A program made the position numbers and the translations under genes. From assembly GCA_937922005.1 (NCBI GenBank), contig CAKZWV010000015.1, forward strand, positions 1-64,000: a stretch of 64,000 bases of DNA. Direction: 5' to 3'. The stretch comes from an uncultured Clostridia bacterium. GTDB taxonomy: Bacteria; Bacillota; Clostridia; Saccharofermentanales; DTU023. The notes below the pieces were generated by a model. The model saw only the letters and a list, made by a program, of their open reading frames with translations, made no database searches and was not told the origin of the DNA. Positions 51,498-59,444 of this stretch are shown piece by piece; within the stretch, counting starts at the first letter, position 1, and each line of letters opens with the position of its first letter.

Positions 51498-53620
51498 TAC
51501 ATGGATTTCCTTTCTGCAATCTCTGCCATCTTTGCAGCATTTAACCGGGTATCTCCATGTACACGGCTATAAGAAAGGTAACCATTCATGCGGTCAATCT
51601 TTGTGAGGTTCGTACTTCCGCAGACCGGGCAAACATCCATTTCAATTTCCTGATGACCACAATCATCACAATAAGCAAGAGAAAGATTTACCCCTTCGTA
51701 GTAGCCAAGCTTCATTGCTCTGCGGACTAAAGTGCGTACTGCTTCGATGTTGTAATCTACCGGGTAACGTACATACTGGATTTTCCCACCATTGCATAAA
51801 TCCCAGAATCTACCTTCAAGGTCTTGTTTCTGAATCGGTGTCAAATCTTCAGTAACATGACAATGGAACGAATTGCTTACATACGGACGGTCGCTGACAT
51901 TTTCAATCACTCCATATTTTTTACGGAACTGCTCAATCTGCAAACCGCAAAGACTCTCTGCGGGTGTTCCGTAAATGGCATACAGCCATCCATCTTCACG
52001 CTTAAACTCATTTACCTTCTGGTTAATGTATTTCATTACCTCAAGCGCAAATTCTCCATCTTCTGCAATAGATTTCCCATTGTACAAACGCTGCAACTCA
52101 TTCAGAGCCGTAATACCGAAAGAAGCCGTCATAGGCTTGAGCAAGGGTTTAATCTTGTCAGAGGGCTTTAAGTGTCCTCCGTAGAAACCACCTTCACAAA
52201 AAGCAATGGGATTTACGCTTGCTCTCATTTCTCCGATGTAGTCATAAGTACGTTTATGGATGTTTCTAATCATTTCAAGGTAATAATCCAAGACTGCATA
52301 GAAGTTTTCGCATTCCTGTCTTGCCTTTGCAAGAATCATAGGAAGATGAAGACTTACGGCTCCCACATTGAAACGCCCAACGAATACAGGTTTATCATCT
52401 TCATCAGCAGGGGTTGTACCTCCACGCTCAAACCAAGGAGATAGAAAGGCTCTGCACCCCATAGGCGAAACAATTCTTCCGTACTTTTTGTACATTTCTG
52501 CAACATATCCGTCACCTGTAAGGGAAAGCCAATCTGGGTACATAGTCTTGCAGCTACACTCAATACCTGCTTCAAACACATCTTCGTTAATGCAACCCTC
52601 ACCGTGTAAATTCTCGTCATAGAGGAACACCAATTTGGGGAACAAAACAGGTTTCTTGTTTCCAGGTTTTCCCTGTCCGTTCATGTGAACTTTGAGGAAG
52701 GTCTTGCTTGCCATCTTTCCAAAAACATGAGTGGAAAGACCAAAGGTCATTGTGATGAACGGGTAATCTCCACGGGAACTACCTACTGTGTTCAGTTTCA
52801 TTTCAATTCCCTGGAAGCCCTGTTCAAAGTCACGTTCTACTTTTCGCATAGCCCATTTATCCGCTTTATCCTGAGAAGTCTCACCTACGATTTCAATATA
52901 TTCACTCATATATTTTGCGTGAGATTTCTGTGCATACGGAATGAGGATTTTATCAACTTCTGGAACCGTGAAACCTCCATACTGCTGAGACGCAGTAGCA
53001 AGGATAATGTCACCCAGAACATCAAATGCGGTATCAAGGGACTTCGGTTCGTTGTACCAAACATTTCCCATTTCAAACCCACCGCTCATGATGGAGCCAA
53101 CATCACACAGGCAGCAGTTGATAGTGTCAAGTCTTGCAGACTGGTCATGGATATAAATGTAACCTTCCTTGCAAGCCTGCAATTCATCCCTTGTCATAAA
53201 GAATTTACGATACAACCGCTTATTCAATTCATTGAAAATAAGGCAGCGTTTTGTGGCTACCAGTGCTGAATCCGTATTTGCATTTTCTTTATCCCCGATA
53301 AAACGGATTGACTGGCTTTTGATATAAACTTCATCCATCATGTGAATAAAGTCTTTCTTGTAGTTGCGGTAATCCTTATAGGATTTAGCTACAGCCGGGT
53401 TTAATGCTTCAAGCACCTGCTCCACAATGTTGTGCATTTCATAGATAGGAACTTCCTCAAGCTTTTTGTCCTGTATCATTTTAATAACAGCAGCTACAAT
53501 GTCATGGAACTGTGTATCGGTAAGTGTAATCATCGCCCTGGAAGCAGATTTTGTTACAGCATTTACGATCTTTTGACCGTCAAATTCTTCCCATGTGCCG
53601 TCTTTCTTAATTACTTTCAT
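51497..53620 (-). CDS. nrdD: Anaerobic ribonucleoside-triphosphate reductase
   Basis: Class III ribonucleotide reductase, 707 residues, making deoxyribonucleotides without oxygen. An ATP-cone occupies about residues 1-95 (VIKKDGTWEEFDGQKIVNAV). The C-terminus holds the zinc site CDDCG...CPVCG and the glycyl-radical loop RMNGYLS (Gly about 680). Overlaps nrdG by 14 bases. Codon and base use are clearly more AT-rich than the flanking genes, and no GGAGTATTTG motif occurs in the island, both consistent with recent acquisition. The sequence style resembles Lachnospiraceae-like or phage/element-borne nrdDG sets. Confidence 0.96.
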   Translation of the reverse strand: MKVIKKDGTWEEFDGQKIVNAVTKSASRAMITLTDTQFHDIVAAVIKMIQDKKLEEVPIYEMHNIVEQVLEALNPAVAKSYKDYRNYKKDFIHMMDEVYIKSQSIRFIGDKENANTDSALVATKRCLIFNELNKRLYRKFFMTRDELQACKEGYIYIHDQSARLDTINCCLCDVGSIMSGGFEMGNVWYNEPKSLDTAFDVLGDIILATASQQYGGFTVPEVDKILIPYAQKSHAKYMSEYIEIVGETSQDKADKWAMRKVERDFEQGFQGIEMKLNTVGSSRGDYPFITMTFGLSTHVFGKMASKTFLKVHMNGQGKPGNKKPVLFPKLVFLYDENLHGEGCINEDVFEAGIECSCKTMYPDWLSLTGDGYVAEMYKKYGRIVSPMGCRAFLSPWFERGGTTPADEDDKPVFVGRFNVGAVSLHLPMILAKARQECENFYAVLDYYLEMIRNIHKRTYDYIGEMRASVNPIAFCEGGFYGGHLKPSDKIKPLLKPMTASFGITALNELQRLYNGKSIAEDGEFALEVMKYINQKVNEFKREDGWLYAIYGTPAESLCGLQIEQFRKKYGVIENVSDRPYVSNSFHCHVTEDLTPIQKQDLEGRFWDLCNGGKIQYVRYPVDYNIEAVRTLVRRAMKLGYYEGVNLSLAYCDDCGHQEIEMDVCPVCGSTNLTKIDRMNGYLSYSRVHGDTRLNAAKMAEIAERKSM

Positions 53621-54113
53621 GTAGGGTAATCCTCCCTTCTAAAATGGTTTTCTGTACATCAATCACTCGTTGGTTTGTGCTTCCAGCCCAGGGGTAAGTG
53701 TTTTTCCTCAAGGCTTCATCGTAGATACCGTCAACCAGTACATCTACTAACAATGCAATTTCAATCAGTCCGGGAGTGTCCAACACTTCTTCCCATGTGT
53801 AGCCTGTGTAGAGCCATATTGTTTTGGTTGGAAAATCGTGTTTTATCTCTTGTATCAGCTTTCTTATTTCCTCCCGGTTTTTGTGATGAAAAGGGTCACC
53901 GCCTGAGAAAGTAATTCCTGAAATATAGTCTTTGTTGAGTTCTTTATATATTTCCTGAACTTCTTTAGCAGTAAAAGGGATTCCACCGTCAGGATCCCAT
54001 GTAATAGGGTTTTGGCAGTTCTTACAGTGGTGATTGCACCCTGCAACCCAGAGAACCACCCGTAGTCCATCTCCGTTGTTCATGTCATCATGAGTGATGT
54101 TGTGATAATTCAT
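53607..54113 (-). CDS. nrdG: Anaerobic ribonucleotide reductase activating protein
   Basis: A 168-residue radical SAM activase that generates the glycyl radical on NrdD. The cluster motif is CNHHCKNC (Cys 26, 30, 33), followed by ITFSGGDPF, the SAM-binding GGE-like element. Length is normal. Overlaps nrdD by 14 bases and meets the upstream MazG-like gene in a one-base TAATG overlap, so the three are translated from one message. Confidence 0.95.
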   Translation of the reverse strand: MNYHNITHDDMNNGDGLRVVLWVAGCNHHCKNCQNPITWDPDGGIPFTAKEVQEIYKELNKDYISGITFSGGDPFHHKNREEIRKLIQEIKHDFPTKTIWLYTGYTWEEVLDTPGLIEIALLVDVLVDGIYDEALRKNTYPWAGSTNQRVIDVQKTILEGRITLHESN

Positions 54114-54490
54114 TACACATCCCCGGCTTTACGATGTGCAGATAACTGTGTATCAAACCCTTCTGGGTAACGGGCTTTCAGCTTATCCACATTCATCTGC
54201 ATAATTTCATTCATATCCCATCCGAAAGAGTGACAAAGCATTGCCACATACCAAAGAACATTTCCCATTTCTTTCTTCGCATGGTCTACATCTAGGTCTT
54301 TTTCATGGAAAATCCATTTCTTGATCATATCGTTAAATTCTCCAGTTTCCCCAGAAAGTCCAAGGCAACCGTTCAATATGCCGCCAATGTCGATTCCGTT
54401 CAGGTTTCTATCAATCTTACAAGTAAGGCGGTCTGTAGCTTTACCGTCATTGGTTCTCATAGCTAAGTTCTGATAATCTGTAGCGTTCAT
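54113..54490 (-). CDS. MazG-like nucleotide pyrophosphohydrolase
   Basis: A 125-residue all-alpha NTP pyrophosphohydrolase. GLSGETGEFNDMIKKWIFH and KKEMGNVLWYVAML give the E-x-x-E ... E-x-x-D/N pattern of the MazG superfamily, the second acidic partner being Asn rather than Asp. Probably trims or balances nucleotide pools, fitting an operon with ribonucleotide reductase. First gene of the AT-rich island; phages often carry this combination. Ribosome site GAAGGAAAG lies just upstream. Immediately further upstream are a TTAGAT-CA-ATCTAA inverted repeat (54547-54560) and a possible terminator. Confidence 0.85.
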   Translation of the reverse strand: MNATDYQNLAMRTNDGKATDRLTCKIDRNLNGIDIGGILNGCLGLSGETGEFNDMIKKWIFHEKDLDVDHAKKEMGNVLWYVAMLCHSFGWDMNEIMQMNVDKLKARYPEGFDTQLSAHRKAGDV

Positions 54491-54589
54491 TCGCTTTCCT
54501 TCTAAATACCGATAACTCGTGAAGCAATCATGTATGTTGGTGTAAATTAGATCAATCTAACCAGCTCTGGCTCTTAGACTAGATCACAA

Positions 54590-54640
54590 AGAATTGATGC
54601 CTGAGAATTCTTCTTTTGAGGAATTCCGGGCTCTTTTTTT
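54590..54640 (+). terminator. Possible plus-strand terminator at the island edge
   Basis: GCC-TGA-GAATTC ... GAATTC-CG-GGC pairs imperfectly and is followed by eight T. No plus-strand gene now lies upstream within the island, so it may be a relic of the pre-insertion arrangement. Confidence 0.4.
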
Positions 54641-54723
54641 TACTTCTTCTCAAGGAACAGGAATATCTTGCCGTTCTATCTTGAGCCAGTATTGGCATTA
54701 GATGTATTGTTGTGAGTGTTAAG

Positions 54724-55680
54724 CTACGTTGCCACGTGGAAGCCCCGGCCGATGATCTCGGAAGTGTTGGTTACCATCATGAAAGCGCTGGGCTCGATGG
54801 ATTTGATGTATTGCCGTAAGGCAACCGATTGAAAGCGGTCCACAACGCAAAGGAGGATGGTCCTCTTTTGGCCGCTATAGACACCTTCCCCGATAACTTG
54901 AGTGACGCCTCGGTGTAGGTTGTGCGTGATATAGTTGGTGATTTTTTCAGGATCAGAACAAATGATCGTGAAATACTTCACCCGGTTGAAGCCTTCAATA
55001 AGCGAGTCTACTATGACTCCTTTCAAAAGAATGCCCCCGATGGAGTAGAGGCCTGTTTTGACATCAAAGATGAAAAAGGTTGAAGCTCCGATGACAAAGT
55101 CTGTTACGAGGAGAGCTTTGCCGATATCCAGAGTAGAAAAGCGACGAACAATCATGGCGATAATGTCCGTTCCCCCGGTTGAAGCTCCCTGATTAAAGAG
55201 CATGGCTGAGCCCACTGCTGAACAAATAATCGCAAAAAAGAGTTCAAGAAGTGTGTCATCCGTCAAGGGTTGTGTGACCGGGATCCAGGAATCCAGCCCC
55301 ACCTGGAGAATAGAGAGTAAGACCGTAGCCACAGCTGTTTTGACAGCAAATTTTCTTCCAAATACCGCATAGCCCACTAGTAACAAGGCAATGTTAAGGA
55401 TGGCTGAGACCATAGCTGGGGAGAGGAAGGGGACAAGGGCTCCAACGACAACAGCGATACCGGCTACGCCGCCCATAGCAAAGTGATTGGGGAACTTAAA
55501 AAAATGGATCCCGAGGGCTACGATTACGACTCCTAGAATCAGATAACCCCATTCTTGCAAGTTCGATGGGATCTGGCGCTTTTTTTGAAGCTTGGGGGAT
55601 TGGAGGGATTCGGGAATATTTGCCAGATTGTTAGGCTCTGGCAGAATTGCATCTTTCTGATCTTTCTGATCGGTCAACAT
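54724..55680 (-). CDS. YitT/DUF2179-family membrane protein under a cobalamin riboswitch
   Basis: A 318-residue protein with a polar N-terminus (about 40 residues), five or six membrane segments (about 45-215; FKFPNHFAMGGVAGIAVV and FNQGASTGGTDIIAMIVRR are family hallmarks) and a C-terminal DUF2179 domain (about 230-315: FTIICSDPEKITNYI, YSGQKRTILLCVV). YitT proteins are widespread in Bacillota but have no established substrate. The preceding leader is a cobalamin riboswitch, so here the protein may serve uptake of cobalamin, a precursor or cobalt, or a step substituting for B12; this is inference. GAAGGGAG precedes the ATG. Confidence 0.9.
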   Translation of the reverse strand: MLTDQKDQKDAILPEPNNLANIPESLQSPKLQKKRQIPSNLQEWGYLILGVVIVALGIHFFKFPNHFAMGGVAGIAVVVGALVPFLSPAMVSAILNIALLLVGYAVFGRKFAVKTAVATVLLSILQVGLDSWIPVTQPLTDDTLLELFFAIICSAVGSAMLFNQGASTGGTDIIAMIVRRFSTLDIGKALLVTDFVIGASTFFIFDVKTGLYSIGGILLKGVIVDSLIEGFNRVKYFTIICSDPEKITNYITHNLHRGVTQVIGEGVYSGQKRTILLCVVDRFQSVALRQYIKSIEPSAFMMVTNTSEIIGRGFHVAT

Positions 55681-55699
55681 AAAAAAACTCCCTTCTATT

Positions 55700-55930
55700 G
55701 AAGAGAGCGACGTACAGGGATGGCCCTGTTACCCGCTCTTGCCATCTTCCGTGGCACGGGTACCTCCATGGCGAGTCTTCTGGCTTCACGCTCCAACGCT
55801 TTGCCCTTCCCAGAAATAGCCCTCGTTTATGATGGCGGGGCTTTTTTCCAGTGGTTATGCAAAGGTCATCTCGTGTTACAGCGGCGGGACCGCACAGGTT
55901 TTTCACCTGTTTCCTCATGCGATGCCAGCC
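55700..55930 (-). promoter_or_regulatory. Cobalamin (AdoCbl-type) riboswitch
   Basis: Reading the minus strand 5' to 3': GGTGAAAAACCTG, then GCGGTCCCGCCGCTGTAA (55876-55893), CCACTGG (55848-55854) and the B12 box AGCCAGAAGACTCGCC (55770-55785), in the order and spacing of the cobalamin riboswitch. A stem-loop follows (ACAGGG-CCAT-CCCTGT inside AGAGCG/CGCTCT, about 55703-55737) right before the ribosome site, so control is probably by ribosome-site access rather than termination. The gene controlled encodes a YitT-family protein. Confidence 0.9.
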
Positions 55931-55989
55931 TAAAAATTTCTGAATTAAAATTTGGGGGCTTAAAATTTCTGGCATCTTGCACCATGAAA

Positions 55990-56201
55990 GCACAGTATGT
56001 AGTTCTGCTTTGATCCTAGCCTATTTTTTCTGGACCGTCAACTAGAAAGACTCTCCTAAAAAACATTGGTTCCGGAGAAACGAGCTCGGTCCGCCCATGT
56101 CACGACATCAGGTGGAGAGCCTATCCCAGAAAATAGTACGCCAATCCCAGAAAATTCGATGAATACATAAATAATATAAAGATTTATGATTGAATTGTAT
56201 C
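55990..56201 (+). other. AT-rich gene-free stretch, left part
   Basis: No gene. AATCCCAGAAAAT-type sequence occurs twice (about 56123 and 56143). Beyond this it leads into the iteron-like array. Confidence 0.4.
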
Positions 56202-56377
56202 TGCCAAATACTTGAATAATATATGACAAAAACTTGAATGGTATGTGCTAAACATTTGAATTATACATGCTAAATACTTGGATAATACATGCTAAACACT
56301 TGAACGATATATACTAAACACTTGAACAACATATGCCAAACACTTGAACGAAATATGCCAAACACAAGAATAATATA
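56202..56377. repeat. Eight tandem 22-bp iteron-like repeats
   Basis: Eight abutting 22-base units (starts 56202, 56224, 56246, 56268, 56290, 56312, 56334, 56356), consensus close to TGCTAAACACTTGAATAATATA. Units vary at several positions but keep CTAAACACTTGAA in most. No spacers, so not a CRISPR. Equal spacing of two helical turns and AT-rich flanks are typical of iterons bound by a replication or partition protein, or of a multi-site operator. Confidence 0.92.
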
Positions 56378-56573
56378 CGAGTATTACTTGACTATAAATT
56401 AGCTATAATTGATAATTATGATAGACCATATAAATGAAACTATATAGTCAATCTAATGGATATATATAAGTTAATTGATTATATAAAACTAGATAATAGC
56501 ATGGATAAAAGATACCTAAACATTGTATAAAAATAAGAGATCTGCTTGAATAAAAGGAAGGAGGAAAATGCAG
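56378..56573 (+). other. Very AT-rich leader of the DUF4143 ATPase gene
   Basis: About 180 bases of mostly A and T with several TATATA-like steps, suited to easy melting or to intrinsic bending. GGAAGGAGG at 56557-56564 is the ribosome site for ATG 56574. Confidence 0.5.
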
Positions 56574-58238
56574 ATGAAGGAGTATTTGTCCAGGCTAGTG
56601 GATCAGGTCTTAGAGAAGCGATTGGCATCGATGGGGGCAGTCTTGATGGAGGGACCGAGGTTTTGTGGAAAGACCACCACGGCCAAAAGGCTTGCCAAGG
56701 TCAGTCTAGCTTTGGACCGACCAGACAAGATTGAGCATTATCGGGCCTTGGCGGCGATTGCTCCGGAGCAACTTTGGCAGGAAAAGCCGCCTGTTCTCCT
56801 AGATGAATGGGAGACGGTGCCTGAACTTTGGGCAGCTGTATGCCAGGAGTTGGAATCGGGTGAGAAAGGGGAGAAAGAGGGCACTGAGAAAAAAGCGGGC
56901 GCAGAGAAAAAAGTAGGCACCGAGAAAAAAGCGGGCACAGAGAACAAAGAGGGCACTGAGAACAAAACGGGCAAAGAGGAAAAAGCTGACAAAGCGAAAA
57001 AGGGTGGTCCAGAAGGTCGATTCATCCTGACTCGGTCGTTTGCCCGTACAGATGTAGATTCCGCTCTAAGCTCGAGATTTGAAAAGATTGATCGGATTGT
57101 TATTCGACCTATGAGTTTATTTGAGTCGCAAGAGTCGTCAGGAAGTATCTCCTTGAAAGCCTTATTTGAAGGGGGCGCTGAGCAAGCAAAATTAGTGGCT
57201 AATACAACGGTCAATTCAACGGCCAATTCAACGGCCAATTCAACGACCAATTTAACGGCTAATTTAACCACTAATTCAACCACTAATTCAACAACGCTTG
57301 ATGATATTGCCTTTTTCATTTGCCGAGGGGGCTGGCCCCATGCTCTCGGTATGGCTCCCCGGTCAGCCCTCCAGCAGGCTAAGAAATATATCACCAGCTT
57401 GGTGGAGGCTGATTTGTCCCAGGTGGACGGGGTCCAGAGAAAGCCCGCAAAAGCTCGCAGCCTCCTTGCGTCCTATGCCCGGCAAGTGGGCACTGCTTCT
57501 TCTTTAGAAACGATACGCAAAGAATCCCTTCGCTCCACTCAGGATACCTTTGACCCGGTCACCCTATACGCCTATTTGGCTGCACTGGAGCGGACCTTTA
57601 CGGTGGAGGATTTGCCAGCTTGGCAGCCCCAGCTTCGTTTTCAGGCAGACATCAAGATGAGCTCCCGGGAAAGCTCCCAGGCGGACGTCGTTATGAGCTC
57701 CCAGGAAAGCTCCCAGGTAGACGTCGATACGAGCTCCCAGAAATGCTCTCAGGCGGACGTCGATGCCAGCTCCCAGAAATGCTCCCAGGCGAGCGTGCAG
57801 AGGGGGATTCGAACGACCCCAGTCCGGTATTTTATCGATCCCTCGCTGGCGACGGCTGCCCTTGCTTTGACCCCTCGGGACCTCATGAATGATCTAGTGC
57901 GCATGGGTTTTCTCTTTAAAAATCTTTGTATTCGCGATTTGCGGGTTTATGCGGAGGTCTTGGATGCTAGTTTGTCTCAATATCGGGATAGGACCGGACT
58001 GGCCTGCGATGCGGTCCTTCAGCGGCGCAACGGCAGCTATGGCTTGATTCAGGTCTGTTTGGGAGGGGATCGAGCGATTGACGAGGCGGCACAAATACTC
58101 CACCGTCTGCTTGCCAAATTGGATATTCAGAACACACAAAATCCCGCCTTCCTTGCTGTCTTGTGCGCTATTGCGCCATCTGCCTATCAGAGAGAAGACG
58201 GGATTTGGGTCTTGCCCGTGACGAATCTGGGCCCATAA
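56574..58238 (+). CDS. AAA_14/DUF4143-type ATPase with three repeat insertions
   Basis: 555 residues from ATG 56574 (nine bases after AGGAGG; ATG 56568 is too close). GAVLMEGPRFCGKTTTAKRLA is the P-loop, LLDEWETVPELW the Walker B region, RFILTRSFA and RIVIRPMSLFES the usual sensor strands, and the C-terminal part (FIDPSLATAALAL, LCIRDLRVYAE, GYGLIQV-like strand) is the DUF4143 nuclease-like domain. Relatives are about 400 residues. The excess is three in-frame repeats: EKKAGTE-type (56856-57006), NSTANST-type (57199-57297) and SSQESSQ-type (57657-57795). Role unknown; such ATPases are linked to toxin-antitoxin or mobile elements only loosely. Confidence 0.82.
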   Translation: MKEYLSRLVDQVLEKRLASMGAVLMEGPRFCGKTTTAKRLAKVSLALDRPDKIEHYRALAAIAPEQLWQEKPPVLLDEWETVPELWAAVCQELESGEKGEKEGTEKKAGAEKKVGTEKKAGTENKEGTENKTGKEEKADKAKKGGPEGRFILTRSFARTDVDSALSSRFEKIDRIVIRPMSLFESQESSGSISLKALFEGGAEQAKLVANTTVNSTANSTANSTTNLTANLTTNSTTNSTTLDDIAFFICRGGWPHALGMAPRSALQQAKKYITSLVEADLSQVDGVQRKPAKARSLLASYARQVGTASSLETIRKESLRSTQDTFDPVTLYAYLAALERTFTVEDLPAWQPQLRFQADIKMSSRESSQADVVMSSQESSQVDVDTSSQKCSQADVDASSQKCSQASVQRGIRTTPVRYFIDPSLATAALALTPRDLMNDLVRMGFLFKNLCIRDLRVYAEVLDASLSQYRDRTGLACDAVLQRRNGSYGLIQVCLGGDRAIDEAAQILHRLLAKLDIQNTQNPAFLAVLCAIAPSAYQREDGIWVLPVTNLGP

Positions 58239-58277
58239 GTATTGTGGTGCGGTATCTGGTGATTCCGCAGTGCTTTC

Positions 58278-58841
58278 TTACATCAGTTTTTTCCCGATGT
58301 CGTAGCATTTTCCGACGGGCTCGCCGACGGTGACATATTGCTTGGTGAAGCAGTCGTAGAGGATGGGGTCGAGCTTTTTGAGGTCTACCTGACCTTTTTC
58401 GTTCAGGATGGCTTCATCTGCCTGGATGTTGACAATCTTGCCTACCACTTGCATTTCTGCCCCTTCCTCTATCTTGATGACTTCGCATTCGAGGCTATAG
58501 GGGAATTCTTGGATGACGGGAGCGTCAACATGAGCGCTCTTGACGGCGGTTAAGCCGGATTTCTCAAATTTTTGGGGATCATTTTTCCCAGAGACGATGC
58601 CGAGAAAATCAGCTTCGACCATATGGGCCCGGTCAGCCATAGCCAGGGTGAAAGCCTTTTTCGCAAGAATATTTTTCGAAGTCTGGTGGGAAGGAGAGAT
58701 GTTCAAGGTCACCTCGTCCATGGCCGTAATGCCGCCCCAGGCCATATTCATGACGTCAACGGTTCCATCTTCACCGTAGCTGCCGATCATGGCAACTGGC
58801 ATAGGGAAAAAATTGGGTTGTACTTTGAGGTCTTTTTTCAT
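58278..58841 (-). CDS. Flavoredoxin / flavin reductase-like FMN-binding protein
   Basis: 187 residues from ATG 58841 (AAAGGAT upstream); the longer frame to 58988 has no ribosome site and crosses direct repeats. The split-barrel flavin reductase fold is shown by NFFPMPVAMIGSYGEDG, VMNMAWGGITAMD and ISPSHQTSKNILAKKAFTL, typical of flavoredoxins in anaerobes. It probably binds FMN and moves electrons. Monocistronic on the minus strand. Upstream, CAACTTGCATAG occurs twice with a 26-base period (58884 and 58910), a possible control site. Confidence 0.87.
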   Translation of the reverse strand: MKKDLKVQPNFFPMPVAMIGSYGEDGTVDVMNMAWGGITAMDEVTLNISPSHQTSKNILAKKAFTLAMADRAHMVEADFLGIVSGKNDPQKFEKSGLTAVKSAHVDAPVIQEFPYSLECEVIKIEEGAEMQVVGKIVNIQADEAILNEKGQVDLKKLDPILYDCFTKQYVTVGEPVGKCYDIGKKLM

Positions 58842-58883
58842 AAGCGATCCTTTCTGAATATTTCTGAACATTGGAGTATATAC

Positions 58884-58921
58884 CAACTTGCATAGTCTGG
58901 AGCATTTATCAACTTGCATAG
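58884..58921. repeat. 12-bp direct repeat upstream of the flavoredoxin gene
   Basis: CAACTTGCATAG at 58884-58895 and 58910-58921, 26 bases apart (two and a half helical turns), within 80 bases of the start codon. Candidate regulator site. The rest of 58922-59236 shows no supported gene; an imperfect TTGACA...TGTCAA inverted repeat lies near 59093-59125. Confidence 0.55.
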
Positions 58922-59236
58922 CGGTATCCTTGTCTGCACGTCTGCATGTCAAGGCTATTATTTGCAAAACAATATGCAAGCACTCCACGCAGGATGATGT
59001 GGGGATGGGGCTAGTGACAACCCCCCGCCCTTTTACTTTTCCAGTGTATCCCTCTTAGGGGCTTTTGCCAAGGGTGGGGGATTAAATCAGCTCTTGACAA
59101 GGGAGGGAGCCCGCCTTAATGTCAAGGAGGAGATAGACAGACAGTATTGCTCCTCGGACTTTATGGGATCGGTGTCCTGTCTTAACATCATAGAAAATAC
59201 CCCCGAGATTCCCTCAGCCCTCATCCGACCTCCGCT

Positions 59237-59263
59237 AAAAGCCCCACAGATAAAGGGCTTTTT
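59237..59263 (+). terminator. Plus-strand terminator-like hairpin
   Basis: AAAAGCCC (59237-59244), ten-base loop, GGGCTTTTT (from 59255). No plus-strand gene is evident just upstream, which leaves open a short transcript of unknown kind. Confidence 0.6.
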
Positions 59264-59444
59264 CAGTTTCAATTTTTTTTCAGATTTTACCCCATGTCAA
59301 AGATCTTTGTCGTATTGTTTCTTTTACTAAGGAAATCACGATATTTCATGTAACAATTATTTAAATTTTTATCTATTAGCGCTATTCCAAACTAGTATAA
59401 GATCAATATGCCTAACTGATCTTTGAACTTTAGGAGGTACGAAT

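Noticed and set aside
51437..54723. Complete prophage or conjugative element around nrdDG
   Set aside because: No integrase, structural or conjugation genes and no flanking direct repeats were seen; only the composition shift and truncated gene support transfer.
55631..55993. 120-codon minus-strand frame
   Set aside because: It is the cobalamin riboswitch read as protein.
56202..56377. CRISPR array
   Set aside because: The 22-bp units abut directly with no spacers, and no cas genes are present.
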